Assembly: GCF_003944795.1 (NCBI RefSeq)
Contig: NZ_RWBG01000005.1
Coordinates: forward strand, 1-64,000
Reading direction: 5' to 3'
Length of the DNA: 64,000 nucleotides
Source: Mangrovimonas spongiae
Lineage (GTDB): Bacteria; Bacteroidota; Bacteroidia; Flavobacteriales; Flavobacteriaceae
Positions 9,901 through 17,866 of the stretch are shown piece by piece (positions within the stretch are counted from its first letter, which is position 1; the number at the start of each line of letters is the position of its first letter). The translations under genes were made by a program, and so were the position numbers. Below the pieces are notes generated by a model that worked only from the letters and a program-made list of their open reading frames with translations, made no database searches and was not told where the DNA came from.

Positions 9901-12206
9901 TAAATAATATAGTATCCAGGAGAAGTTACTGTAAAAATATTACTAGCTTGGTAGTTTACTCCATCAATACTATATTCATAACCACTAGGTACATTATTAA
10001 CAGTGATTTGTCCTGGTGTGTCACAAATAATATCTTGAGCAACTGCTGTTGGGTCTAGTAAGTTTTGATAAACATTAAAGTAAAAAATGCTATAGCAGCC
10101 ACCAGGATAATTTATAATTAACCTAAATTGTCCTGCTGTGTTTGCAGTATAATCTGGCCCAGAACCAACTTGATTCCAAGTACAAGCATCGTTTTCGTTG
10201 GCACAATCAGGGTCGCTAACTGCAGGGCAGCTACTTTCGTCTAGTTGTTCCCAAATAATTGAAACGGCATCGCTAATACCTGTTAAAATATCTCGAGTAT
10301 CGTTGGCGCCACATAAAAAGATATTAGGTAAAAGTTTACCGTCGTTTGGACAGGTTACTACTTCGTCGGCATAAGGGATTACAGGGTTAGTTTGTGTTTC
10401 ACCATATAATACAACGGTTATAACTTCTTGTATAGATAAACAGGTTGCTGGTGCTGTATTAGTTACATAATAAGTGCCAAGTTCTGTGGCTGTAAAAGTT
10501 TGTCCTGTTCCTATAACAGGTGTTCCGGTTGGGCTTGTAGACCAAGAGTAGGAGTCATATCCATCGGAAGCAGTTAGTATAACACTATCACCACAAAGGA
10601 CTTCTTCACGTTCGAAATTACAGTCTGAAATGTCCACTAAAAAGTTGGTTGGTTGTGGATCGATAAAACATTCATCGGAGTTATAACTAGCTTGTTCGTC
10701 AATAACAATACCACTATTAACCCCTGTATAAGAACCAAATGCTTGGTTAATAATTTCATTAGAGCACGCTTGACTTAAGTCGTAGCAATTAGGAACAACT
10801 TGAACAGCTAAACGAATAACAAATTCTGGATCATCAACTTCTACTGATTCGTCTGGTATTGAGAAAACTAACGTTCTTGTTATGGGGTCGTAAGATAAAA
10901 GTGTGGCCCCTCCAGAGTTACTTAAATCTATATCTGTGGCTGGATCGAATACAATATTATCAGGTAAAACATCGGTAATTGTGAAATTTGTAACATCTTC
11001 ATTTCCTGTGTTTTGGTAGCTTATTTCATAAAATAAATTTTGCCCAAGATAAACATCATCGCCATTTATCTCCACGCCATTTTCATCTGTTACAATTTTG
11101 GTTAGAGGTACTTCAGGAGAAATAACATCTACGGCAAAAGCACTAAAGAATGAAAAAATAGGATCTGCTTGCCCACGGGCAACTTGTAAAGTAAAAGAAG
11201 CAGAAGTTTCGTTGTTGCCTATATATTCAGGCTCTGAATTAAATATTTCTAAAAAACCAGTATCGTAACCAAGTGTATTTGTACCAAAAGGATCTCTTGG
11301 GTGGGTTACACCATTGGTGTTTTCTATAACAGCGCCAAAAAAGCTATTAGCTGGTCTTAATGGTGTTGTAACTTCTTTTCCGTTTATTTCTAATTTTGTA
11401 GCACGATTGTTTTTGTCACCATCAAGAGCTGCATAGGCAAATTGTAAATCGATGTGTCCTGCAGGTGGTGTTGTAAATCCTGTTACCGGAATTTCTTCAT
11501 AATGATCATCGTAAATATGACTAAAACCATCAAATGTAGTAAATGATTTTGTGTGAAGTTCAGGGTCTTCATAAATAACAAAAAGTGTCCATCCAGCAGC
11601 TAATCCTGTAGAAAAGTTAGTACCTTCACTAGAAGTTACATTAGCCATAGTATAAGTCCCCTCAATGTCGTTTAACCCGTTTAATATATCGGTAACATCG
11701 GCGTAGCAAGCATAAGGAGTGTTTCCTGGTTCTCCTTCTTCAGAGAGAATAGGGTTTACAATAGCATCGTATATAACCTCACCAGTAATATCTGTATAGG
11801 TACTACTTTCGGGTGTTTTAAATTTTACTTGGTTGATATCGGATCTACTTCCATCCTGTAAAAAGGCTCCCCAATATAATGCAGCATAAGCTACTCTGTA
11901 ACATGTTGTGGCACTTCCATCTTCATGCGGCGATAACACTAGGTCTGCGCTACTAGAACTAAATGTTGATGCATCACTATCAATATCTATATATTGCATT
12001 GATACATCTTGATTATCTATAGAGTTATCGTAAAGAGGTTGGTTATCAATACCTAAAATATTGTTTCCAATAACTAACATACTACCTTTAGTTTCAATAT
12101 TTTCTCTTATTGAAAAAGGTTCGAATGTTTGCGCTATACTATTCAGGTATTGAGTAAACATGAATAATATTAAAAGTACCGATTTTAAATAAGTAGATGT
12201 TTTCAT
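3978..12206 (-). CDS. Giant SprB-repeat gliding-motility-type adhesin with T9SS type B sorting domain
   Basis: 2742 aa. Signal peptide at residues 1-26 (cleavage after SIAQ). Residues about 30-360 form a conserved N-terminal region typical of large flavobacterial surface proteins (AALYWGAFL, FTTFDGFSHIYD). Residues about 385-490 resemble a DUF11/conserved-repeat domain. From about 800 to 2600 there are roughly two dozen SprB-type modules of 70-80 residues with the signature GGTPPY-YSIDG-F-GTYTITI-D-GC. The last ~85 residues are a type B C-terminal signal (NYFTPNGDGVLDQW, FDRYGRKVA, GDYWYVV, HFTLYR). Known for the family: SprB travels along the cell surface driven by the gliding motor. Inference: a SprB paralogue or other mobile or anchored adhesin. 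Upstream is the PorP fusion gene (63 bp gap), downstream the small PorP/SprF gene. Short reverse-strand frames inside it are not genes. Confidence 0.93.
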   Translation of the reverse strand: MKTSTYLKSVLLILFMFTQYLNSIAQTFEPFSIRENIETKGSMLVIGNNILGIDNQPLYDNSIDNQDVSMQYIDIDSDASTFSSSSADLVLSPHEDGSATTCYRVAYAALYWGAFLQDGSRSDINQVKFKTPESSTYTDITGEVIYDAIVNPILSEEGEPGNTPYACYADVTDILNGLNDIEGTYTMANVTSSEGTNFSTGLAAGWTLFVIYEDPELHTKSFTTFDGFSHIYDDHYEEIPVTGFTTPPAGHIDLQFAYAALDGDKNNRATKLEINGKEVTTPLRPANSFFGAVIENTNGVTHPRDPFGTNTLGYDTGFLEIFNSEPEYIGNNETSASFTLQVARGQADPIFSFFSAFAVDVISPEVPLTKIVTDENGVEINGDDVYLGQNLFYEISYQNTGNEDVTNFTITDVLPDNIVFDPATDIDLSNSGGATLLSYDPITRTLVFSIPDESVEVDDPEFVIRLAVQVVPNCYDLSQACSNEIINQAFGSYTGVNSGIVIDEQASYNSDECFIDPQPTNFLVDISDCNFEREEVLCGDSVILTASDGYDSYSWSTSPTGTPVIGTGQTFTATELGTYYVTNTAPATCLSIQEVITVVLYGETQTNPVIPYADEVVTCPNDGKLLPNIFLCGANDTRDILTGISDAVSIIWEQLDESSCPAVSDPDCANENDACTWNQVGSGPDYTANTAGQFRLIINYPGGCYSIFYFNVYQNLLDPTAVAQDIICDTPGQITVNNVPSGYEYSIDGVNYQASNIFTVTSPGYYIIYIRQIGVDTNPCIFETPSVYVRARDFSVTTSITQPECYGDMGGVHMAVNDALPQYYFSVYQNGTLVDSVGPTMSSDYDFNSLNAGTYTITASTDDGCLYTEDIEIIEPPLLTVTAALTTPLTCTDGEITVYPEGGTPPYVYEINGTDFQTTPVITVETPGVYNIIVQDSNNCTAETTITVEIVPEPDFTVAQTNIACAGNDNGSITINVTNANGNTLEYSIDGGATFTNSPVFTNLPEGTYQVVVQYSIGTSVCETTPQPITITAAPPLNGTAELSAPYTCTNTGTISVTGVTGGTPPYSYSIDGVNFQTGNTFTGLSAGTYTITIQDASGCTFIANTIVIDALDPPSDLTFNHTPLSCPSNVSTITITGVTGGTGVIEYQIIAPASAATPYQTSNTFSNLPPGTYTFQVRDENDCTYSETYTIDPLPELNLNTILDSDLDCTATSEAVISGTISGGTAPYSYAVSINGGAYTTLGATGNTFTYTTSTAGTYQFQITDANNCTIDSIIHTVEPITPPALSLVTQGEPILCHGDSNASIDITIDTSVGTPPFTINVYNDTTGTDYGTQTSGLPAGNYTVTVTDAKSCTATDTITITEPDDINVNYHTVDITCTASGVSQGSIIIDNVTGGTAPYNYYVTGTNGYSNSEFNASGTTSVSFDVVDFGLYEINVVDANGCSVLIQNVLVASPPTDLDIYIETSVDCTTGGEAVVSIGSSLSSSGPFYFSIYQGPISVYPDPAGSWIPEDSPGSESATFTGLTPGVSYTFIVYDTSTNCSYYEPATAPIPTNSTLTATAVSESNITCTGSADGSVSFNINSIYGSSVDVHYEIFDSLSQNSTGISDNGTVPANGTLTVTDLGPLPFGNYYVLIEETSGPNAGCSIATIPFNITESANPLSLTVSIDQNANCNPNSGIISAIGHDGTAPYQYQITTTAAAPSETDPAWASTNVFNVDGGDYYVHVMDAYGCIVSSPVTTVPTDPSPIIDAIVNNQCTVNEGEFVIDVSMPTAGMPPYSFSINGGAFQTQTVPFSITNLSSGTHTIEVNDVNGCGNLVTVTIEPPLDITPELTTEPSCNNDDGEITITGIGGSGNYSYSISPNPTSISLTGNVFSGVPSGIYTVTITDVNTSCTAEATISLPEATQPTITTTPTAVTCFGDNSGTFELLVNGYSGAYTYEVFDDIGISVLGPIATNTSTNPETVSGLASGNYTVTITETEVPFCSATSNVIINSPTQALTLTVLETSNVTCNNDSGTITATATGGWGNYEYELTGDTTVAYSPNGTFTGLSAGNYTVNVRDDSNCIASESITLVEPTPINATFTPSTNMLACFGDQNASITITNVTGGQGSNYTYTLNTILPTPSTSGPQTSNVFDNLGAGTYTITIEDGYSCEMTSANIVIDQPTPVDVNLVTQSTQTCLNDATLTLSASGGTAPYTYSNDASFTNVLGSFNSSVTFTVSEGTHSFYVQDANGCATNVSNEITVDPLQPLVINLDSTNPTINCAGDNTGSIIASAEGGLGNYVYELQDSSGNTINATQNTPGVFTNLIAGTYMVYVESDDCTETTALITITEPDTSLDATFTVSDVTCYGSNNGMLEINATGGTGTIMYAISPQMDQFFETNVFENLAPGTYDVIVQDELGCYIMHSFTVNEPTPVMLSIVPNSIFPEVCEGDLDGEFSITISGGSLPYSVSLDSYDGPYSTGDATQTQFDFTGLSGGDHIVFVRDAEGCESEWNITMPESVTINPTVIVEYGCVDNISGNTVTVMVDESIDTSLVDYSLNGGPYQTSNIFTNLPAGQNHYVDVRHTNGCIQSTEFFSIETYDPLTLTLTEGELNEIIATANGGTGDYEFTFNGDNYGSTNTFIITYSGTHTVTVTDTNGCTAVATIDMEFVDVCVPNYFTPNGDGVLDQWGPGCALAYPNLEFSIFDRYGRKVATLRIGEKWDGRYKGNELPTGDYWYVVNLNSSDVDKNIVGHFTLYR

Positions 12207-12269
12207 GGTGTACTACATTTTAGTTTCATTTTCACTTTGGGGCGTTGTGAGAATGACTCTTTTTTATAT

Positions 12270-14762
12270 TTATTCAATTTTCACTATTGAAATTTTGCTG
12301 TTGTATGGTTGATTTCCTTTTTCTTTAAGTGCTGCATTGGCAGACCTTATATCATTATACTTTTTATTATAGATGTAATATTTACTAGTATTAACATCGT
12401 AGAAAAAGTTAATATTCTTTTCGCCTGCTGAAACTGCTTTTCTAAGGAAATCATCTCTTTTCTCAACATCAGTATGTACAGCTAATACTGCATAATATCC
12501 ATTTTCTGTGTTGGTAACGTTCTTTAATATTTGAATACCGCTTGAGCGTTCTTCGCCAAAATCAAAATCATCTTCATGTAATGGTTTTGTGCTTAATGCC
12601 GTATTCTTTCTTATGGCTTCAAGTTTTAAACTATCTTGAGCATATCGATCTTCTTCGTTTTTATATAGGGCGCGTTTAATACGACGTTTTCTTTCGTATT
12701 CTGTAGCTATGTTAATTTTTTCTAATCTAGCCTCTAATGCTGCTTTTGCTTGTAAGGCTTGTGCTTGTTCTTCTTTTAGTGTTTTTAACTTCTTTTGATA
12801 GAATAAGTACACTTCATCTAGCTGAATAACATCAATGTCTTCTTCTCTTTGGTTTTGTAATAACTCAAGTTCTTTTATAGCTTGACTTCTTGCTGCTATT
12901 GTTTGTTCTAATTCTGTTTTTAAAGCTTCTATGCGTCTGTTTTCAGCAGTGGTACTTTTAAACGGTTTTGGGTCTAGATAAATACCTTGTTCACTTAAAT
13001 CGTTTTCACGTTTTAAGTCTTTTAAGTCTTGGTCTTTTACGTCAACAGCTTTTTCAAGCTTGTTTAATAGCTCTATTTGAGCTTTTCTTGCAGTTTCAAC
13101 AGACTCAGCCATTTCATTCATAGACTTTGAAAGGTCATCATTAGCAACAGGAATACTATCTATTTTAGCTTCTTCTTCAGCTTCTGCTTTGGCTTTTGCA
13201 TCAGCAGCAAGACGTGCCTGTTCTTCAGCTTCTGCTTTAGCCTGTTCTTCAGCTTCTACTTTGGCTTTTGCTTCAGCAGCAAGACGTGCTTGTTCTTCAG
13301 CTTCTGCTTTGGCTTTTGCTTCAGCAGCAAGACGTGCTTGTTCTTCAGCTTCTGCTTTGGCTTTTGCTTCAGCAGCAAGACGTGCTTGTTCTTCAGCTTC
13401 TGCTTTGGCTTTTGCTTCAGCCGCTAAACGTGCTTGTTCTTCAGCTTCTGCTTTGGCTTTTGCTTCAGCAGCAAGACGTGCTTGTTCTTCAGCTTCTGCT
13501 TTAGCTTTTGCTTCCGCAGCAAGACGTGCCTGTTCTGCAGCTTCTGCTTTGGCTTTTGCTTCCGCAGCAAGACGTGCTTGTTCTTCAGCTTCTGCTTTGG
13601 CTTTTGCTTCAGCCGCTAAACGTGCCTGTTCTTCAGCTTCTGTTTTAGCTTTTGCTTCAGCAGCAAGACGTGCCTGTTCTTCAGCTTCTGCTTTAGCTTT
13701 TGCTTCAGCTGCTAAACGTGCTTCTTCTTTTGCTTCAGCAGCGGCTTTACGGTTAGCTTCCGCTTTGGCTTTATCTGCTTGAGAGTATTGTTTCTTTTTA
13801 GGCTTAGAAGAAATTAAAGCGCTTACTCGATCCTCACGACTATAATCGTATCGTTCTCTATTCTTTAATTTGTATGCTAGAGTTATTTCGTGAGCAGATC
13901 CTAATGTAGATAAGTCACCTACAGCTTTTTCGTAATTGTATTCTATGGATATTTGTTCGGTAAGATGTAATCCTAAACCGCCGTATGCACCATATAAAGT
14001 ATTATAACCAGCTTGAGCCCAAATACCTTTTGGAACTGTTAGCATAATGCCGCCAGAAAGAATGGTTTTATCGTTTTTAAATTCAGATTTTATTAATCCA
14101 GTGAATTTTGTTTCATCAAAAAAGCCGCGACTGTTCATATACCCAGTATACATAGCGTGGAGTTGAATACTTTGTTCTGGATTGTCTTTAAGTAATTCAG
14201 AAGATGTAAAATTGTAAAGCACAAGATTGTTGACTGTTACACCAAAATCTAAAAACACCGTTCCGTAATTAATTCCAGGACTTACACTTAATAAAAAATT
14301 AGAGGGTATATTTTCTAGTGAGGGGTCTGGGGTGTTGGTAACTACATTACCATCATTAATACCACTTTGGTAAGCACCTACATTAATACCAAAAGTTAAA
14401 TTATTATCGCGTTGTAATCTTGCATTATAGGCAAAGTTTAAAATTCCACCAAAAGTTGTTAAAACCCCGTAGTTTTGTTGAAATGCACTAATACCAATAC
14501 CAATATTTTCCCTAAATCTACCAGAATAGCTTACTAAATAAGATACAGGTGCATTTTCAAATTGCATCCATTCTCTTTTATTCGTTATACTAATGTACTT
14601 GTATTGTTGTCTAACAAAACTAAATGTTGGAGTGTTTATATGTTGATTGTAAGTTAATGAGTTTCTTAAAGGTAACGCAAGAGCAACCACACCATCATCT
14701 TGAGAATAGGCAATCTGCATAATGCAGAAAAGAGATATTATAGCAAAAAGTAATGTTTTCAT
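12270..14762 (-). CDS. PorP/SprF-like barrel fused to repetitive coiled coil and SPOR-like C-terminus
   Basis: 830 aa in three parts. Residues 1-20 are a signal peptide and about 21-300 match PorP/SprF proteins (NSLTYNQHINTPTFSF, WMQFENAPVSYLVSY, repeated NIGIGISAF/GINVGAYQSG strands). Residues about 325-540 are Ala/Glu/Lys-rich and built from a 16-residue tandem repeat (EEQARLAAEAKAKAEA), predicting a long continuous helix or coiled coil. After more helix (540-740), residues about 750-830 (ENGYYAVLAVHTD, FFYDVNTSKYYIY, ISIVKIE) look like a SPOR or similar peptidoglycan-associated domain. The start codon lies 1 bp beyond the stop of the upstream 486-aa cargo gene, so translation is probably coupled. 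Inference: an outer-membrane partner whose periplasmic arm reaches the cell wall. The SPOR call is by eye only. Confidence 0.85.
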   Translation of the reverse strand: MKTLLFAIISLFCIMQIAYSQDDGVVALALPLRNSLTYNQHINTPTFSFVRQQYKYISITNKREWMQFENAPVSYLVSYSGRFRENIGIGISAFQQNYGVLTTFGGILNFAYNARLQRDNNLTFGINVGAYQSGINDGNVVTNTPDPSLENIPSNFLLSVSPGINYGTVFLDFGVTVNNLVLYNFTSSELLKDNPEQSIQLHAMYTGYMNSRGFFDETKFTGLIKSEFKNDKTILSGGIMLTVPKGIWAQAGYNTLYGAYGGLGLHLTEQISIEYNYEKAVGDLSTLGSAHEITLAYKLKNRERYDYSREDRVSALISSKPKKKQYSQADKAKAEANRKAAAEAKEEARLAAEAKAKAEAEEQARLAAEAKAKTEAEEQARLAAEAKAKAEAEEQARLAAEAKAKAEAAEQARLAAEAKAKAEAEEQARLAAEAKAKAEAEEQARLAAEAKAKAEAEEQARLAAEAKAKAEAEEQARLAAEAKAKAEAEEQARLAAEAKAKVEAEEQAKAEAEEQARLAADAKAKAEAEEEAKIDSIPVANDDLSKSMNEMAESVETARKAQIELLNKLEKAVDVKDQDLKDLKRENDLSEQGIYLDPKPFKSTTAENRRIEALKTELEQTIAARSQAIKELELLQNQREEDIDVIQLDEVYLFYQKKLKTLKEEQAQALQAKAALEARLEKINIATEYERKRRIKRALYKNEEDRYAQDSLKLEAIRKNTALSTKPLHEDDFDFGEERSSGIQILKNVTNTENGYYAVLAVHTDVEKRDDFLRKAVSAGEKNINFFYDVNTSKYYIYNKKYNDIRSANAALKEKGNQPYNSKISIVKIE
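13170..13735 (-). repeat. 48-bp tandem repeat (16-aa coiled-coil unit), about 12 copies
   Basis: A 48-bp unit encoding EEQARLAAEAKAKAEA repeats in frame, with small variants (one EAAEQ, one KTEAEE, one KVEAEEQAKAEAEE partial unit, one AADAK). Several neighbouring copies are nearly identical in DNA, for example between 13270 and 13420. The array keeps the opposite strand open too, giving spurious reverse ORFs. Changes of whole units would alter helix length by about 2.4 nm without breaking the frame. Confidence 0.92.
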
Positions 14763-14763
14763 G

Positions 14764-16224
14764 CTATTTAATGAGTGTTATAGTTCCTTTTTTGGTGTCT
14801 TGTTCACTTTTAATGATATAGTAGTATACTTTGTTTATACTATTAAGATCTAAATTATTTTCTGGCCAATTATTTAAGTAATTATCTGTTTTTAATACAA
14901 TTTCACCTCGGTTACTCATAATCGTTATTTCAGAGTTTGATCCGCTAGTGTATTTTGTTGGGATAATCCAAGTATCGTTAACGCCATCGCCGTTAGGGCT
15001 TACAATATTTGGTATTTTATCTATATCTGGAAAAGGGTTATAGGCTTCAATAACAGAAAAATCAAATGTTCGGGAAGCATTACACCCAGATGTTTCTGTA
15101 ATGACAACACTATATTCTCCAATCTCAGTAATTTCATAAGTGTTTTGAGTAGCTCCAGAAATGATCGTATTATTTAAATACCATTGATATTCTGGGGCAT
15201 TAGCTGACGTTGTAACAGTTGCTGTTAAAGTTTCACCTTCTTCTAATGTATTTTCTTCTGAAACATTAATCGAAGCAGAAAAAAGTTCGCTCACTAAATC
15301 GATACTTCCCGAAGCTTGACAACTTCCTAAATCTACTTGAACGCTATAAGTTCCTGACAGATTAGTTTCGTAAGTTTGATTGGTAGCATTAATAATTGGC
15401 GCACCATCTTTATACCATTGGTAGCTATTACCATTAATAGTACTTAGTACAGTTGCATTTTGTTCAGGACAAAAAGGGTTTCCTAAACTAGATACAATAG
15501 TTGCGGTGGCTTCACCAGAAGTTACCTCGCTTATAGTAACTCTATTTGAATATGAATTAGAAGTACAACTTCCGTAATTGGTTTCAACAAAATAAGTTCC
15601 AGCATCAGTTACTTCTAGGGTTTCTCCTTCAGCAATAAAAACAGATGTTGTAGCACTTGTTTCTCGAAACCAATTAAAGGTTAGAGTAGGATAGTTTAAA
15701 GGAGAATCGTTAGATCCTGTTCCTGGATTATCAATTGTTAAAAGGTAACTTCCGCCACTACAAAAAGCTCCTGTTGACACTAAATTGTTAATTGTAAAAG
15801 GGCTGTCTTGATGTTTGTAATATGCTGCAAATGGTACAGAACGAGAACTAGTCGCTACAGGAGCTGTGCTTTTAATTCTTATTCTATAATTTTCGCCATA
15901 GGCCGTTGTTGGTATCGAAAAACTTAAGGTTACTGGCGATGTTGTAATTTCTCCAGGGGTTGTTGTGTGTAATACTGTAGGCGATGTAAAGTTGCCATCG
16001 GCATCAGATAATTCAATAATAAATTGATTACTACTATCTAATCCTGCTTCTGGTGAAAATACAAATGTAGTGTTGTAGGTGTTAAATGAACTATTTGCAC
16101 ATGCTTGACTAAACCCTAAATTTGGTGTACCAATAACTATTTGAGCTTTTGTGTTTTTGCTAACTAAAAAAACAAAAGAACAAAGAAGTATCGTTACGTG
16201 TTTTAGTAGGGTAATTTTTTGCAT
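14764..16224 (-). CDS. Secreted Ig-like protein with T9SS type B sorting domain
   Basis: 486 aa. A signal peptide covers residues 1-27 (cleavage after TKAQ). The middle contains several Ig/PKD-like modules typical of flavobacterial surface proteins (FNWFRETS, YQWYKDGAPI, PEYQWYLNNTIISGA, TGxYSV motifs, regularly spaced Cys). The last ~85 residues are a type B gliding-motility-associated sorting domain (IPNIVSPNGDGVNDTW, IMSNRGEIV, KVYYYIIKS, KGTITLIK). It is the first gene of the minus-strand adhesin cluster and sits 1 bp upstream of the PorP-coiled-coil fusion gene, so the two are probably co-translated and act together as cargo and partner. The ligand is unknown. Confidence 0.88.
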   Translation of the reverse strand: MQKITLLKHVTILLCSFVFLVSKNTKAQIVIGTPNLGFSQACANSSFNTYNTTFVFSPEAGLDSSNQFIIELSDADGNFTSPTVLHTTTPGEITTSPVTLSFSIPTTAYGENYRIRIKSTAPVATSSRSVPFAAYYKHQDSPFTINNLVSTGAFCSGGSYLLTIDNPGTGSNDSPLNYPTLTFNWFRETSATTSVFIAEGETLEVTDAGTYFVETNYGSCTSNSYSNRVTISEVTSGEATATIVSSLGNPFCPEQNATVLSTINGNSYQWYKDGAPIINATNQTYETNLSGTYSVQVDLGSCQASGSIDLVSELFSASINVSEENTLEEGETLTATVTTSANAPEYQWYLNNTIISGATQNTYEITEIGEYSVVITETSGCNASRTFDFSVIEAYNPFPDIDKIPNIVSPNGDGVNDTWIIPTKYTSGSNSEITIMSNRGEIVLKTDNYLNNWPENNLDLNSINKVYYYIIKSEQDTKKGTITLIK

Positions 16225-16251
16225 GTAGTTTAAGTTGGTATAGTTTGGGAA

Positions 16252-16296
16252 AAATCTTGTCTTTTATTTTTGATACTAGAATAAAAGACAAGATTT
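16252..16296 (-). terminator. Strong intrinsic terminator with 16-bp stem
   Basis: A perfect 16-bp inverted repeat (16252-16267 / 16281-16296, AAATCTTGTCTTTTAT) with a 13-nt loop. On the minus strand it ends in a short T run. It lies between the beta-helix gene (stop 16320) and the adhesin cluster (first start 16224), so the two are separate transcription units. Confidence 0.7.
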
Positions 16297-16319
16297 AATG
16301 TTGTTTTTTTGGATTGTTG

Positions 16320-17618
16320 TTAATCCATATTTGATGCTACGATTTTATTAATTCGTAATCTAAAGTCAGGTCGTTTATTATTTTTTAAATCGATAAACGT
16401 TTCTTCGTCAGGGCTTTTAGCGTATACATTAAAGAAACTACTATTACCATACCAGTCTTCTAAATCGTCGTTGTTAGGATTGTACCTAGTAAATAAGTTG
16501 CCATTACAGTTATTAAAAAGCATGTTTGTAAATTTTAACTTATTTAGGCTTTCGTTGTTGATTTTGATGTTTTCATCAAAAACGACTGCTGGATTAAATC
16601 CTGAAATAACACTTTTATTCATTGAAAAAGCTGCATCGGGAGCTATATAAATGGCTTCTTTAACAAGCCCTATTTTTATATCGCCTGCTAAGTCGTTACT
16701 TACATTAACTAAGGTTAAGTTTTCTGCGCTAACAAAAGTTTCTTTTTTAGAAAAGTCAATTTCATCTCTTTTATTATAAGATGCAACATACATGGCTTTT
16801 GGTCTATTTGAGTTGGAAACGTAAGGCGAACGTATGGCTAATGAATTTGTTATAATGGTTTGTGCACCATAATTAAACTCATAATCATTACCATGAGATT
16901 TGTAAGAAACAAGTTTGTCTAGAATAACTTCACCACCAATTACATTAAATGAATTTCCGTTGCTATGGCTTACCATAACATTCTCTACAATGGTGTTATG
17001 TCCAACCCCCGCAAGCGTTAAAGCACTAAAATAACCATGATTTATGGTTCTTCTACCAGCATACTCAATTCTAACGTATTTAAAAATACCAGAATAACTT
17101 TCTGTATTATTGCCACCGTAACTTATATTTTTTGAAGAAGATGGTTTTAAACCAAAGTCAATTAAGGACTCATTACCAAACTTGTTAATTGGAGCATCGC
17201 CAAGTATAAAAACACCACCCCAGTCACCTTGTTTTTTTACACCCTTATTAGATGTAAACACAATAGGATCGGTTTCTGTACCTTCAGCAATAATTTTAGA
17301 GCCCTTACTAATGGTTAAAGAACCATTTGTTTTAAAGTCACCTATAATTACAGTTCCTGGCTCTATTGTTAATGTTGTACTATCTGTAACAAAAACATTT
17401 CCAAGAAGTAGGTATATATTTTTCTTGTTGAGTTTGGTGTCTTCGGTAATATCGCCACTTAGTATTTCGGTAGGTTCGCCATATTCAATTGTGTTAGGTT
17501 GAAATTCGGCCCATGGATTTAGCCAGTTGTTACGACCAAATATGCCCTTTTCTTGTTGAGCAAATACACTACTCAAGGTAAGCAGAAATAGACATAACAT
17601 TTGAGTAAAGTTTTTCAT
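16320..17618 (-). CDS. Secreted right-handed beta-helix protein, function unknown
   Basis: 432 aa. A signal peptide is clear (residues 1-21, LTLSSVFAQ). Residues about 70-330 are short repeating strands with the pattern of a parallel beta helix (TLTIEPGTVIIGD, GSLTISKGSKIIAEG, DPIVFTSNKG, GIFKYVRIEYAG, NTIVENVMVSHSNGN). GTVIIG plus DWGGVFILG is characteristic of a family of Bacteroidota secreted proteins often annotated only as T9SS-associated or hypothetical. I see no type A or B sorting domain at the C-terminus (RLRINKIVASNMD), nor a lipobox, so final location is uncertain. It has its own promoter and terminator. Confidence 0.8.
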   Translation of the reverse strand: MKNFTQMLCLFLLTLSSVFAQQEKGIFGRNNWLNPWAEFQPNTIEYGEPTEILSGDITEDTKLNKKNIYLLLGNVFVTDSTTLTIEPGTVIIGDFKTNGSLTISKGSKIIAEGTETDPIVFTSNKGVKKQGDWGGVFILGDAPINKFGNESLIDFGLKPSSSKNISYGGNNTESYSGIFKYVRIEYAGRRTINHGYFSALTLAGVGHNTIVENVMVSHSNGNSFNVIGGEVILDKLVSYKSHGNDYEFNYGAQTIITNSLAIRSPYVSNSNRPKAMYVASYNKRDEIDFSKKETFVSAENLTLVNVSNDLAGDIKIGLVKEAIYIAPDAAFSMNKSVISGFNPAVVFDENIKINNESLNKLKFTNMLFNNCNGNLFTRYNPNNDDLEDWYGNSSFFNVYAKSPDEETFIDLKNNKRPDFRLRINKIVASNMD

Positions 17619-17664
17619 AAGTTATATGTTTAATTTTTAGTTTTGGGTATTATAATATATATAC

Positions 17665-17695
17665 CAAACATATAAACTTATCCTATGAAATACAA
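17665..17695 (-). promoter_or_regulatory. Bacteroidota-type promoter for the beta-helix gene
   Basis: On the minus strand TTG (17695-17693), a 20-nt spacer, then TATGTTTG (17672-17665), matching TTG-N19/20-TAnnTTTG fully. The predicted 5' UTR is about 40 nt. Confidence 0.6.
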
Positions 17696-17811
17696 AAAAT
17701 ATCGACGAAAAACACAAAATGTTTGTGTTTTGTAAGATAAATCTTATTTTTTTGAGAAAAATTTTCTTTTTATGAAAGTCTAATAGGAGATTATTAATAA
17801 AAATATAAAAA

Positions 17812-17836
17812 AAATGCCACTTTAATAGTGGCATTT
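17812..17836 (-). terminator. Intrinsic terminator of the 150-aa secreted protein gene
   Basis: A 10-bp perfect stem (AAATGCCACT / AGTGGCATTT) with a 5-nt loop, followed on the minus strand by eight T and further T-rich sequence. It lies about 30 bp beyond the stop at 17867. Confidence 0.9.
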
Positions 17837-17866
17837 GTAAGGTTGTTATATTAAGTAATTGTAAAA

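Noticed and set aside
13189-13782. A 197-codon plus-strand ORF (Ala/Ser-rich) and two shorter frames across the same segment
   Set aside because: They are the reverse reading of the 48-bp coiled-coil repeat array; periodicity keeps all frames open. No start context or homology.
17709-17731. 10-bp inverted repeat AAAACACAAA / TTTGTGTTTT
   Set aside because: In an AT-rich promoter region upstream of the beta-helix gene; not followed by a clear signal, and could arise by composition.
17637-17834. A 65-codon minus-strand ORF upstream of the beta-helix gene
   Set aside because: Low-complexity AT-rich sequence that runs over the terminator hairpin and the promoter of the neighbouring genes.
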